Source of the DNA: Candidatus Moranbacteria bacterium RIFCSPHIGHO2_01_FULL_55_24
GTDB lineage: Bacteria; Patescibacteria; Paceibacteria; Moranbacterales; UBA1568
Reading direction: 5' to 3'
DNA: 64,000 nucleotides
Assembly: GCA_001786575.1 (NCBI GenBank)
Contig: MFRW01000001.1
Coordinates: 48,879-112,878 of the forward strand
Part shown: positions 9,406 through 17,180 of the stretch, one piece after another
Position numbering within the stretch: position 1 is the first letter of the stretch
How the letters are laid out: each line of letters begins with the position of its first letter
Position numbers and translations under genes: made by a program
The notes under the pieces: model-generated
Told to the model about the DNA's origin: nothing
Seen by the model: only the letters and a program-made list of their open reading frames with translations
Databases searched by the model: none

Positions 9406-10654
9406 AAAAACTCTCTTTCCACTCCTTTTTGCCATAAAGACGATCCGGTCGCACAAGGCGCGGACGGCTTTAGCGCTCCTCGGGGTGGTGATCGGCGTCT
9501 TCGCAGTCGTAGTCGTCATGTCCTTGGGCCAAGGCGTGAAGAATTTCGTCCTCGACCAAGTCGAGACCTTCGGGACAGATCTCATTCAGATAGAGGTGAA
9601 GGTGCCGAATACCGGGACCATGTCGAGCGAGAACGCGACATCGCGGGCCCAGGGCGTGCAGATCACGACCCTCACGACGGACGATAAAGATGAGATCAAA
9701 AAGCTGCCGAACGTGGCGACTGCCTATGCAGGGACTATCGGCCAGGAACGGGCGACAGTCGGCTCTATCGGGAAGCGCGTCCTCCTCTTCGGAGCGAGCG
9801 CGGAAGTGGCGGAAGTAGATCAGAAAGCGACGCTTGCGAGCGGCCGCTTCTATACTGAAGACGAGGGAAGGAGTCTGGCGAGAGTCGTGGTTCTCGGATC
9901 GGAAACCAAGGACACGTTTTTCGGCAGGGGCGATGCCGTGGGCGAGACAATCACGCTCAAAGGCGAGAAGTACCGTGTGGTGGGAGTGCTCGAGTCGCGC
10001 GGTACGGCCGGATTCTTCAACCTCGATACTCTCACGTACGTTCCGGTCGAGACGCTCCAGAAGAAGATCTTAGGCGTCGACTATGTCCAGATGATCTCGG
10101 TCCGGATGGAAGATCCTGCGAAAGAGCGCGAGACGGTCGCCGATATCATCTCGCTCTTGCGCAAGCGCCACGATATCGATGATCCGGACAAAGACGATTT
10201 CTCCGTCACCTCTACCCGCGAAGCGCAGGAAACGCTCGGCGATATCCTAGGCTCGCTTACCATCCTCCTGATCGCCCTGACCTCGATCTCGCTCGTCGTC
10301 GGCGGAGTCGGAATCATGAATGTCATGTATGTATCGGTCGCGGAACGGACGAGCGAAATCGGGCTCCGCAAGGCGCTCGGAGCGACGAGTAGCAGCATCT
10401 TGAAGCAGTTCCTCCTCGAAGCGCTCATCATCACGCTCTTCGGGGGCTTGCTCGGCATCCTTTTAGGAATCCTCGTTTCGCTCGCCTTGAGCGCGGTCAT
10501 CGGCGCTTTAGGGTACGACTTCGAACTGACCTTCACCCTTGATTCGCTCCTCCTCGGCTCGGGATTCTCGCTCTTCGTGGGACTCGTCTTCGGTCTGGCA
10601 CCGGCCTACCGGGCCGCCAAGCTTTCCCCGATGGAAGCTTTGCGGAAGGAATAA
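9398..10654 (+). CDS. MacB-family ABC permease (second copy)
   Basis: A 418-residue permease with the same layout as its upstream neighbour: N-terminal span after KTIRSHKARTALALLGVVIG, a MacB-type extracytoplasmic domain, and three C-terminal spans with VGGVGIMNVMYVSVAERTSE and the coupling segment IGLRKALGA. The two permeases are clearly paralogous and could form a heterodimer over the single ATPase dimer. The C-terminus is MEALRKE, and its last 20 coding bases recur almost exactly at 11811. A strong intrinsic terminator follows directly. Confidence 0.9.
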   Translation: MNRKTLFPLLFAIKTIRSHKARTALALLGVVIGVFAVVVVMSLGQGVKNFVLDQVETFGTDLIQIEVKVPNTGTMSSENATSRAQGVQITTLTTDDKDEIKKLPNVATAYAGTIGQERATVGSIGKRVLLFGASAEVAEVDQKATLASGRFYTEDEGRSLARVVVLGSETKDTFFGRGDAVGETITLKGEKYRVVGVLESRGTAGFFNLDTLTYVPVETLQKKILGVDYVQMISVRMEDPAKERETVADIISLLRKRHDIDDPDKDDFSVTSTREAQETLGDILGSLTILLIALTSISLVVGGVGIMNVMYVSVAERTSEIGLRKALGATSSSILKQFLLEALIITLFGGLLGILLGILVSLALSAVIGALGYDFELTFTLDSLLLGSGFSLFVGLVFGLAPAYRAAKLSPMEALRKE

Positions 10655-10656
10655 AA

Positions 10657-10682
10657 AAAGCCCCGGAAGGGGGCTTTGTTTT
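10657..10682. terminator. Bidirectional intrinsic terminator between convergent genes
   Basis: The stem is AAAGCCCC paired with GGGGCTTT around a five-base loop, followed by TGTTTTT on the plus strand and preceded by an A-run that gives a U-tract on the minus strand. It ends the ABC exporter operon and, read the other way, the epimerase gene that stops at 10682. Confidence 0.85.
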
Positions 10683-11671
10683 TACAGGAAGCTCGAGAAT
10701 ATGTGGTGCAGCCTGGCAAGGCGCGGAGCCTTCTTCGGTACGGTCTTTTCTTCGAAGGAGTTCTTCACCACGCGAGCGATACCTTCCTCGATGGGGACTT
10801 TCGGTTCCCAGCCGAGCTCGTTTCGGATCTTCTGGTGCGAGAGGCAGGAACCGCGTTGTTCCTTCCAGGGGGCGGGGATATGCTTCTTCTCGAAACGGTT
10901 TTCGAATTGTGAGTTCAGTTCATGGAAGACTTGGTTCACGCTTATCTCGCATTCGCAGGAGACATGGTAGATCCCGTAGGCGCTCTGGCGCTCGAGAACG
11001 AGGATAAAGGCGCACACCACGTCTTCGACGTAAACGAAGTCGCGGGTCTGCTCGCCGTCGCCGTAGATGATCGGGTTGTCGCCGCGGAGCATCTTCTCAA
11101 GGAAGATAGCGATCACTCCGGCTTCCCCGTGGGGATTCTGGCCGGGGCCGTAGATGTTCGACGGCCGAAGGGCCACAAAACGGATGCCGTGGGTTTCCGA
11201 GAAGAAGCGGAGGTAGTTTTCCGCGGACAATTTCGAGATGCAGTAGGGGATAGTCGGAAGCGCCGGAAAGGTCTCGTCGGTGGGACGAGGAGCCTCATCG
11301 CCGTACATGACGCCGCCGGTCGAGGCGTAGATGAAGGTGCGGAGGCTATAATCTTTAGCAGTTTCTGCCAGATTGATCGTCGCCCATGTATTGACCTGGT
11401 GATCGTACAGCGGATTATCGATGGAGCGGCGCACGTTTATCTGTCCGGCCAAATGAAAAATAGCTTCCGGGCGGATCTGGGAGAGGATGCGTCGCACCGC
11501 CTTGTGGTCGGTCACGTCTGCAACGAAAAGCCGCGCATCCTTATGCACGTTCTTTCTCTTGCCTCCGTGTTTGAGGCTATCGATGACGGAGACATCGTAT
11601 CCGCGCTCCACGAGCGCTTCGACGAGGTGCGAGCCGACGAACCCGGCTCCTCCGGTTACGAGCACTTTCAT
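10682..11671 (-). CDS. NAD-dependent epimerase/dehydratase (UDP-glucose 4-epimerase-like)
   Basis: A 329-residue extended SDR protein on the minus strand. The N-terminus MKVLVTGGAGFVGSHLVEAL has the GxxGxxG nucleotide-binding motif; YASTGGVMYG and YCISKLSAENYL supply the catalytic Ser/Thr and YxxxK residues; RPSNIYGPGQNPHGEAGVI is the substrate-loop region of UDP-sugar epimerases. It probably interconverts UDP-hexoses for envelope glycan synthesis. It is transcribed alone from a clear minus-strand promoter with a leader of roughly 70 bases and shares a terminator with the convergent ABC exporter. Confidence 0.87.
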   Translation of the reverse strand: MKVLVTGGAGFVGSHLVEALVERGYDVSVIDSLKHGGKRKNVHKDARLFVADVTDHKAVRRILSQIRPEAIFHLAGQINVRRSIDNPLYDHQVNTWATINLAETAKDYSLRTFIYASTGGVMYGDEAPRPTDETFPALPTIPYCISKLSAENYLRFFSETHGIRFVALRPSNIYGPGQNPHGEAGVIAIFLEKMLRGDNPIIYGDGEQTRDFVYVEDVVCAFILVLERQSAYGIYHVSCECEISVNQVFHELNSQFENRFEKKHIPAPWKEQRGSCLSHQKIRNELGWEPKVPIEEGIARVVKNSFEEKTVPKKAPRLARLHHIFSSFL

Positions 11672-11745
11672 ACGCTTGACCGTTAGTCACTTTGCACATT
11701 TGTTGTACTCGTCCTTAGAAATAGCATTGGCACTAAGAACCTTAT

Positions 11746-11774
11746 ATAATACACCTTTTTTGTCTTTTTGTCAA
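11746..11774 (-). promoter_or_regulatory. Sigma70-type promoter for the minus-strand epimerase gene
   Basis: On the minus strand TTGACA (11774-11769) is separated by 17 bases from TATTAT (11751-11746). The plus strand across the same -10 also reads TATAAT (11744-11749), so a divergent promoter for the small genes at 11.8 kb may overlap, although no good plus-strand -35 is seen. Confidence 0.8.
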
Positions 11775-11810
11775 GGGTAAGAAACCCCTTAATCAGAGGG
11801 AAGAAAAAAC

Positions 11811-11885
11811 ATGGAAGCTTTACGGAAGGAAGAGGTTTTGCTAGATTGGAGAGTCAAGTTCTTTGAAAGGGAGAAAGAGAGATGA
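11811..11885 (+). CDS. Possible 24-residue leader peptide, coupled to the next gene
   Basis: A short frame starting with ATG after a GAGGGAAG ribosome binding site eight bases upstream. It encodes MEALRKEEVLLDWRVKFFE and a few charged residues, and its TGA stop overlaps the ATG of the next gene (ATGA). The first 20 or so bases are nearly identical to the 3' end of the permease gene that stops at 10654, so it may be a duplicated gene end captured as a leader. It could be a real coupling peptide or a chance frame. Confidence 0.35.
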   Translation: MEALRKEEVLLDWRVKFFEREKER

Positions 11886-12097
11886 ATGCTACGTCAGTCC
11901 TCTATACGAAGTCGCACGGGATTTCGGTCTTGGAGCTCGGTCGGGATATCGAGCACCTGCTCCGCAAGCAGGAAATAGCGACTATCAATGATCTGGGGCA
12001 CTGCTATGCCTCCGACCTTGCGGCGGGCGGTTTTTCGCGGGAGCAGATAGCGCTCATCGAGAGCAGCCTTGAGCAGCACGGTTTCGCGTTGGCATAA
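11882..12097 (+). CDS. Small protein resembling the RNA polymerase alpha C-terminal domain fold
   Basis: A 71-residue protein. The C-terminal 40 residues (ATINDLGHCYASDLAAGGFSRE, then QIALIESSLEQHGFAL split here for length) follow the pattern of the alpha-CTD helix-hairpin-helix: a turn plus DL, a second DL motif, a Gly-containing hairpin and a last helix ending in GF.L. This is a resemblance by eye only. An AAGGGAG ribosome binding site lies about nine bases before the ATG. It is followed 13 bases later by another small gene, so the two are probably co-transcribed. A DNA-binding or regulatory role would be a guess. Confidence 0.6.
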   Translation: MNATSVLYTKSHGISVLELGRDIEHLLRKQEIATINDLGHCYASDLAAGGFSREQIALIESSLEQHGFALA

Positions 12098-12110
12098 GAA
12101 AGGGGTATCT

Positions 12111-12449
12111 ATGGAAAGGGAACGGATAGAGCATGCTCTGGTCGAGCTTCGCAAGGAGCTCGATGCTACCTGCAAGGTGCTTTTCGGGGATGTTCTGGAA
12201 CCTCAAGAAATAATGGATAAGGAGCTGCTAGAACTCTTACTGGAACACAAGCTCGCGCACCTCTTGTATATGATAGGACGGATCAACATCTTTCTCGACG
12301 AGGGGCGGCGCGAGAAGGCGATGCGCTGGATCGGATTCCTCCAAGGAGCCGTCTGGTGGGGAGAGTTCATTTCTATCGAGAAACTCAAGAAGATGAACGC
12401 CCCGGGCACCTACGTTATCCAAGGTGACCTTTTTGAAAAAGCTGCCTAA
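12111..12449 (+). CDS. Conserved-looking hypothetical protein, 112 residues
   Basis: A mostly helical, soluble protein starting MERERIEHALVELRKELDA, with no motif I recognise. The start at 12111 is supported by the ribosome binding site AAAGGGG four to nine bases upstream; in-frame upstream codons overlap the previous gene. The middle part (HKLAHLLYMIGRINIFLDEG) and the end (NAPGTYVIQGDLFEKAA) are well-formed protein but unassigned. It forms a two- or three-gene unit with the small genes upstream and ends at an intrinsic terminator. Confidence 0.7.
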   Translation: MERERIEHALVELRKELDATCKVLFGDVLEPQEIMDKELLELLLEHKLAHLLYMIGRINIFLDEGRREKAMRWIGFLQGAVWWGEFISIEKLKKMNAPGTYVIQGDLFEKAA

Positions 12450-12458
12450 GCATGGCAG

Positions 12459-12499
12459 AAGCCTCGCGACCGTAAATCGGAAGCGGGGCTTTTCTTTTT
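12459..12499 (+). terminator. Intrinsic terminator after the small-gene unit
   Basis: A nine-pair stem, AAGCCTCGC with GCGGGGCTT (one G-U pair), contains an inner CCG/CGG pairing and is followed by TTCTTTTTC. Confidence 0.75.
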
Positions 12500-12526
12500 C
12501 TCGGAGACTAGTGTAGGCTGGAGTAT

Positions 12527-13045
12527 ATGAAACTTCCTGTCTGGAAACCGTTTTACTATCTTCTGAAAATAGCCCGTTTCCCGGTTGTCTGGGAGACTTC
12601 TGTCGGGGCGGTGGTTTTCTCTGTGAATCGGGAAGGAAAGCGCGAATACCTGCTTCTCCATTATCCGAGCGGACATTTCGATTTCGCCAAGGGGCACATC
12701 GAGCCTGGCGAAACCGAAGAGATGACGCTCCGGCGGGAAACGGAAGAAGAGACAGGGATCGCGGATCTCAAAGTGTTTTCCAAACGCACTAGCATCCGTT
12801 ATTTCTATGTCGCGAAGGGCAATGAACGCGCTCGGCGCATCCGCGAAGGACGAGCTATTTGGATTTTCAAAGACGTCCATTTCTACCCGGCTCAAACGAC
12901 CAACGGGCAGCGCGTGATACTTTCCCACGAGCATGTTGGATCGCTCTGGCTTCCCTACGAACAAGCGCTTCAGAAAGTGACCTTCGAGAACGCGCGCCGC
13001 GTCCTGCGTGAAACCGAAAGCCATCTCATCGCTCTCGGAGAATAA
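12527..13045 (+). CDS. NUDIX hydrolase
   Basis: A 172-residue NUDIX protein. The full NUDIX box is present near residues 66-88: GHIEPGETEEMTL followed by RRETEEETGI, with the Gly, the metal-binding REx2EE glutamates and the closing Gly all in place. Proteins of this type hydrolyse nucleoside diphosphates linked to another group, such as diadenosine polyphosphates or oxidised nucleotides. The substrate is not evident, but the N-terminal extension and TSVGAVVF segment resemble bis(5'-nucleosyl)-tetraphosphatase-like members. The gene stands alone between a terminator and the promoter of the ABC-F gene. Confidence 0.88.
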   Translation: MKLPVWKPFYYLLKIARFPVVWETSVGAVVFSVNREGKREYLLLHYPSGHFDFAKGHIEPGETEEMTLRRETEEETGIADLKVFSKRTSIRYFYVAKGNERARRIREGRAIWIFKDVHFYPAQTTNGQRVILSHEHVGSLWLPYEQALQKVTFENARRVLRETESHLIALGE

Positions 13046-13057
13046 TCCGCACCTCTC

Positions 13058-13086
13058 TTGATTTTTTCGGTTTTCTATTGCATAAT
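13058..13086 (+). promoter_or_regulatory. Promoter for the ABC-F gene
   Basis: TTGATT at 13058-13063 and CATAAT at 13081-13086 are separated by 17 bases; the ATG follows 20 bases later with a pyrimidine-rich leader and no Shine-Dalgarno. Confidence 0.65.
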
Positions 13087-13106
13087 AGGAAACTCTCTCT
13101 TTATTT

Positions 13107-14768
13107 ATGCTGACACTCAAAGAAATTCGGAAAACTTTAGGCGGCCAACGCGTGCTCAACAAGATCTCGTTTTCGATCGGTGAGGGCCAACGCGTGGCGC
13201 TCGTGGGACAAAACGGCGTGGGCAAGTCCACGCTGCTTCGTATTATCGCGGGCCTGGAAGATGCGGATCGCGGCGAGATCCTGCTTCCGAACCGGGTCCT
13301 CAAGGGCTATCTGCCCCAGGAAGCGCTTGCGACCGCGGACGAAACTCTCGGGAGTTACCTCCGGCGCATGGCCGGGCTTGAAGCGCTCGAACAGGAGATG
13401 AAAGTCCTGGAAGGCAAGCTGGAGAATCCGGAAGCCATGGAGCAATATGAAACGCTCATGGGCGAATACCGGCGCCTCGGCGGTTACGACTTCGAGCGGC
13501 GCATGCAGAAGGTGGTCGAAGGATTGCGTCTCCATACCGTCGGCCCGGAACGGCTCGTCTCGGAGCTTTCTGGCGGCGAACGGCGCAAGGCGGCGCTTGC
13601 GGGAGTGCTTCTGCGCGGAGTCGACCTGCTTCTCTTGGACGAACCCACGAACAACCTGGATCTTCCGGCGCTTCTCTGGCTGGAGAAATATCTCGTGCAG
13701 TCCGGCGCGACCTGCCTTATCGCCTCCCATGACCGGAGCTTCCTTGACCATGTCGTAGAAAAGGTGATCGAGATCGACTGGATCAAGCGCGAAGCCAAGA
13801 TGTACACCGGCAACTGGTCCACTTATTCAGAAATGAAAGCGCATGCCTTCCGCCGGCACAAGGAAGAGTACCGCCGTCAAGAAGAGGAACGCGAACGGCT
13901 GACGGAATCCAAGGTCCAGAAGAAAGAATGGGCCGATCGCGTCTGGGATAGGAAGGTGTATGACCTCGACAAGATGGCAGCCCACTTCAAGAAAGAACGC
14001 GCGTCCAAGAAATTCCATGCCTCCGCCAAGGCGATCGAAGGACGCGAGAAGCGTCTCCGCACCGTCGAGACGCCTCTGGAGCGGGCGCCGCTCATGATCG
14101 ATCTCGGTATCCCGGAAGAGAGCGAAGCCAAGGATCTCTTGGTCCAGGCGGAAGAGCTCCGCTTCGGATACCCGTCCGGTTTTTCGGGCGGCCCGGTTTC
14201 ATTCGCTATCCCGTTCGGGAGCCGCATCGCGCTCCTGGGGGATAATGGTGCCGGGAAGACGACGCTTTTGAAGACGCTTACCGGACAGCTCGCGCCGCTC
14301 GGGGGCACGCTTACCGTGGGAGGTTTGGTCAAGTTCGGCTACCTGGTCCAGGAGCACGAAGAACTCATCCGGGACGAGAAGATAAAGGTCAGGGAATTCT
14401 TCAAGCGCCGGCTCAAAGGTTTCGACCATGACGAGCTCCCGAAGCGCTTCCAGGATTTCCAGTTGCCGCTCACGCTTCTCGACACCCGGCTAAGCCAAGT
14501 GAGCCCCGGGGAACGCGTGCGCATGCTGGTGCTCCTCTTGGTGCTCCAGCAGGTGAATGTTCTCGTCTTAGACGAGCCGACGAATCATCTCGACTTGGAA
14601 GCGATCGAAGCGCTTGAGGAATCAACGAATGCTTTCCCGGGAACGCTCCTCCTGGTCACGCATGACCGGAGATTTCTTGAAAACGTCCGGCTCGATGAAC
14701 ACTATCTGCTCCAAGAGGGGCAGCTGGCGCGCCTTCCCGGGAAAGATATCCTGGAGCAGACTCTTTGA
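13107..14768 (+). CDS. ABC-F family ATPase (ribosome-associated, Uup/EttA-like)
   Basis: A 553-residue protein with two ABC ATPase domains and no membrane spans. Domain 1: Walker A GQNGVGKST, signature LSGGERRKAAL, Walker B LLLLDEPTNNLD. A charged linker of about 80 residues (arm/PtIM region) follows. Domain 2: Walker A GDNGAGKTT, signature VSPGERVRMLVL, which departs from the usual LSGGQ, and Walker B VLVLDEPTNHLD. ABC-F proteins act on stalled or initiating ribosomes; some give resistance to ribosome-targeting antibiotics. The subgroup is not certain. Confidence 0.9.
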   Translation: MLTLKEIRKTLGGQRVLNKISFSIGEGQRVALVGQNGVGKSTLLRIIAGLEDADRGEILLPNRVLKGYLPQEALATADETLGSYLRRMAGLEALEQEMKVLEGKLENPEAMEQYETLMGEYRRLGGYDFERRMQKVVEGLRLHTVGPERLVSELSGGERRKAALAGVLLRGVDLLLLDEPTNNLDLPALLWLEKYLVQSGATCLIASHDRSFLDHVVEKVIEIDWIKREAKMYTGNWSTYSEMKAHAFRRHKEEYRRQEEERERLTESKVQKKEWADRVWDRKVYDLDKMAAHFKKERASKKFHASAKAIEGREKRLRTVETPLERAPLMIDLGIPEESEAKDLLVQAEELRFGYPSGFSGGPVSFAIPFGSRIALLGDNGAGKTTLLKTLTGQLAPLGGTLTVGGLVKFGYLVQEHEELIRDEKIKVREFFKRRLKGFDHDELPKRFQDFQLPLTLLDTRLSQVSPGERVRMLVLLLVLQQVNVLVLDEPTNHLDLEAIEALEESTNAFPGTLLLVTHDRRFLENVRLDEHYLLQEGQLARLPGKDILEQTL

Positions 14769-14875
14769 CAGGACCTCATAAAGAGCGCATAACAATAGAT
14801 TCAGAGAAGGAAGAGAAAAAGTTCTTTGGAAAGGAGACAGGAAAAGAAGGGGAAACAGATAAAGAGGAGGAAGAG

Positions 14876-15379
14876 ATGCCTGATTCGTATCGCGTAAAGG
14901 CTTTCCTATGCCGAGCGTCGGCTGTCCTGTGCCTGTTGCTTGCCGCTTTCGGTATCGTTCCGGTCGCGTATGCCGCCGGATCTTGCCAAGAGCAGGGGCA
15001 TCAGGCTGGATGGTTCGCTGTAAGCGGCATGAAGACTCCGAGCGATCCCCGCGTAGCATTTGTCTATAACGGAGTAGCTCGGGATTTCTGCTTGTTCCGC
15101 CTAGAAAAGAAAAGGCTTGTCTTCAGGCCTCTCGTTGCCGCCGGGGTATTGTATGAAAAAGCTCCGTGGCATTCTTGGCACGAGATCATCGAAGATGGCT
15201 GGTCTGTCCGGTACATGATCCAGGGAGAATTCCGCTATCCGATCAGCCGCGACGGCAGTCTCGGGTTCGTCATAAGCAAGATGACGGCGCCGGATGACAG
15301 GTCGCTCCGGCATATCTATGGAGATGACGATGATGGAGTCTTTCTCGGCGTTTCCTTTGTCCGGAATTTCGGATTATGA
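14876..15379 (+). CDS. Exported hypothetical protein with signal peptide
   Basis: A 167-residue protein. Residues about 8-35 form a signal peptide (FLCRASAVLCLLLAAFGIVPVAYA, hydrophobic core then AYA cleavage site). The mature part starts GSCQEQGHQAGWF and has alternating polar and hydrophobic strands; it ends GVFLGVSFVRNFGL, which looks like a terminal beta strand. No family recognised. The ATG at 14876 is chosen for the signal peptide and the AAAGAGGAGG ribosome binding site; an upstream in-frame start at 14765 would add a highly charged 37 residues. Style and strong ribosome binding site match the exported-protein cluster at 54.6-58.9 kb. Confidence 0.68.
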   Translation: MPDSYRVKAFLCRASAVLCLLLAAFGIVPVAYAAGSCQEQGHQAGWFAVSGMKTPSDPRVAFVYNGVARDFCLFRLEKKRLVFRPLVAAGVLYEKAPWHSWHEIIEDGWSVRYMIQGEFRYPISRDGSLGFVISKMTAPDDRSLRHIYGDDDDGVFLGVSFVRNFGL

Positions 15380-15394
15380 ATGAGGAAGAGTAAC

Positions 15395-15430
15395 AGGGCT
15401 TGTTGTTTACGGACAGCAAGCCCTCTTTCA
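15395..15430 (+). terminator. Intrinsic terminator
   Basis: An eight-pair stem, AGGGCTTG with CAAGCCCT, encloses a 14-base loop and is followed by CTTTCATT, a weak U-tract. Confidence 0.6.
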
Positions 15431-15461
15431 TTATCTGGTATTTTCTGAAAAATGGCTTGGT

Positions 15462-15490
15462 TTGCCTAAAATCTCTCTTTTGGATATACT
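15462..15490 (+). promoter_or_regulatory. Promoter of the secD-secF operon
   Basis: TTGCCT at 15462-15467 and TATACT at 15485-15490 with a 17-base spacer; the start codon is nine bases downstream, so the transcript is nearly leaderless. Confidence 0.7.
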
Positions 15491-15499
15491 TTTCTCTAT

Positions 15500-17176
15500 A
15501 TGAGACAACAGATCAAAATTCGCTGGCAATTCGCCGGAGTACTCCTTCTTGGCCTTGTTTCAGGCCTGATTGCCTACCCGGAGTCCGTCCGTTTCGCTGC
15601 TCCTATCCATGAATTCTTCTCGCAATTCAAGGTGAATCAGGGACTCGACCTTCAGGGCGGGATCCATTTGGAATACGCGGCCGACGTCTCCGCGCTTCCG
15701 AGCGACAAAGCGGATGAAGCGCTGGCGGCTGCCGAAGCGGTCATCGAGCGCCGTGTGAATGCCTTCGGCGTCGGCGAGCCTCTGGTACAGCTGGCCCGGT
15801 CCGGCACCGAGCACCGCATCATCGTCGAGCTTCCAGGCATCAAAGACATCGAGCAAGCCAAGAAGATGATCAAGGAAACGCCGTTCTTGGAATTCCGCGA
15901 GCCGGCCGGCGAGGAAGTGCAGAAAGAGATCGATACAGCGAACGAGGCAGCCAAGGGAAAGGCGGCGGTTCTGCTTGCGCGTGCCAAGGCCGGTGAAGAC
16001 TTCGCGACCATGGCCAAGCAGTCGAGCGAAGACCCGGGATCCAAAGACAACGGCGGAGACCTGGATTTCGTGAAGCAGGGGATGTTCGTCCCGCAATTCG
16101 ACGAGGTGATTTTCAAGCCGGACTTCAAGGCCGGCACGGTCTATCCGGAATTGGTCGAGAGCGATTTCGGATGGCATATCATAAAGAAACTCGAGGAGCG
16201 GGGCGAGGGCGATAACCGCGAAGTGCGCGCCGCGCATATCCTTCTCTTGAAGCGTTCGTTGAACGACAGTCCGCTCTTGGCCTATCAGCCGACGGGGCTT
16301 TCCGGCAAGCATCTGAAAGACGCCTATGTGGACTATCAGACCCAGGGTCTCGGCTCGCCGCAGATCGCACTCCAATTCGATGACGAGGGGACGAAGCTTT
16401 TCGCCGAAATCACCAAGCGAAACATCGGCAAGCCGGTAGCGATCTTCCTCGACGGGGAAATCATCAGTCAGCCGACGGTCCAGAACGAGATCGTCGCCGG
16501 CCAGGCAGTGATCACCGGAAACTTCACGCTGCCGGAAGCCAACGAGCTGGTGCGCCGCCTGAATGAAGGCGCGCTGCCGGTGCCGATCACACTCGTCTCG
16601 CAGCAGAGCGTCGACGCTTCCCTAGGAGAAAGCGCTCTCCGGCAGAGCTTGTTCGCCGGACTCGTCGGGCTCGCGGCAGTGGCGATCTTCATGGTTTTCT
16701 ACTATCGTTTTCTCGGAGTGATCGCGGTTCTGGCACTCCTCCTCTACACGGCGATGCTTCTCGCCATCTTCAAGCTTTCCGCTTTCACGCCATTCTCTAT
16801 CACTGTGACGCTTTCGGGTATCGCCGGGTTCGTCCTCTCGATCGGTATCGCCGTGGATGCGAACGTGCTCATCTTCGAGCGTACCCGCGAAGAGCTCTCC
16901 TATGGCAAGGGCGCGATCAAGTCGATCAAGGAAGGCTTCCGCCGCGCCTGGCCGAGCATCCGCGACGGCCACGTCTCGACGCTTCTCACGACGCTTATCT
17001 TGATCGGTTTCGGCACAGGCTTCGTCAAGGGCTTCGCGGTCATCCTCGCTTTGGGTGTGCTCCTCTCGCTCTTCACTGCCGTGGTCTTGGTGCGCATCAC
17101 GACGACGTTCTTCATCGGCGAATGGATGGAGAAACACCCATGGATCCTCGTCTCTCCCAAAAAGCCTCTGGAATAA
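15500..17176 (+). CDS. secD: Protein translocase subunit SecD with an inserted parvulin-like PPIase module
   Basis: A 558-residue SecD. One N-terminal membrane span is followed by the D1 motif GLDLQGGIHLEY at about 48-59, the P1 periplasmic region, and five C-terminal spans with the RND-type motif GIAVDANVLIFERTREEL. Inside P1, residues about 145-235 match a parvulin rotamase: AGEDFATMAKQSSEDPG, GGDLDFVKQGMFVPQFDE, SDFGWHIIKKLEE. The strand that normally opens a parvulin, here VRAAHILLLKR, occurs after the module at 242-252, so the domain looks circularly permuted or partly duplicated. SecD and SecF use the proton gradient to pull exported proteins through SecYEG. The insert would let the translocase help prolyl isomerisation of emerging substrates; that is inference. 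Confidence 0.93.
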   Translation: MRQQIKIRWQFAGVLLLGLVSGLIAYPESVRFAAPIHEFFSQFKVNQGLDLQGGIHLEYAADVSALPSDKADEALAAAEAVIERRVNAFGVGEPLVQLARSGTEHRIIVELPGIKDIEQAKKMIKETPFLEFREPAGEEVQKEIDTANEAAKGKAAVLLARAKAGEDFATMAKQSSEDPGSKDNGGDLDFVKQGMFVPQFDEVIFKPDFKAGTVYPELVESDFGWHIIKKLEERGEGDNREVRAAHILLLKRSLNDSPLLAYQPTGLSGKHLKDAYVDYQTQGLGSPQIALQFDDEGTKLFAEITKRNIGKPVAIFLDGEIISQPTVQNEIVAGQAVITGNFTLPEANELVRRLNEGALPVPITLVSQQSVDASLGESALRQSLFAGLVGLAAVAIFMVFYYRFLGVIAVLALLLYTAMLLAIFKLSAFTPFSITVTLSGIAGFVLSIGIAVDANVLIFERTREELSYGKGAIKSIKEGFRRAWPSIRDGHVSTLLTTLILIGFGTGFVKGFAVILALGVLLSLFTAVVLVRITTTFFIGEWMEKHPWILVSPKKPLE

Positions 17177-17180
17177 ACGT

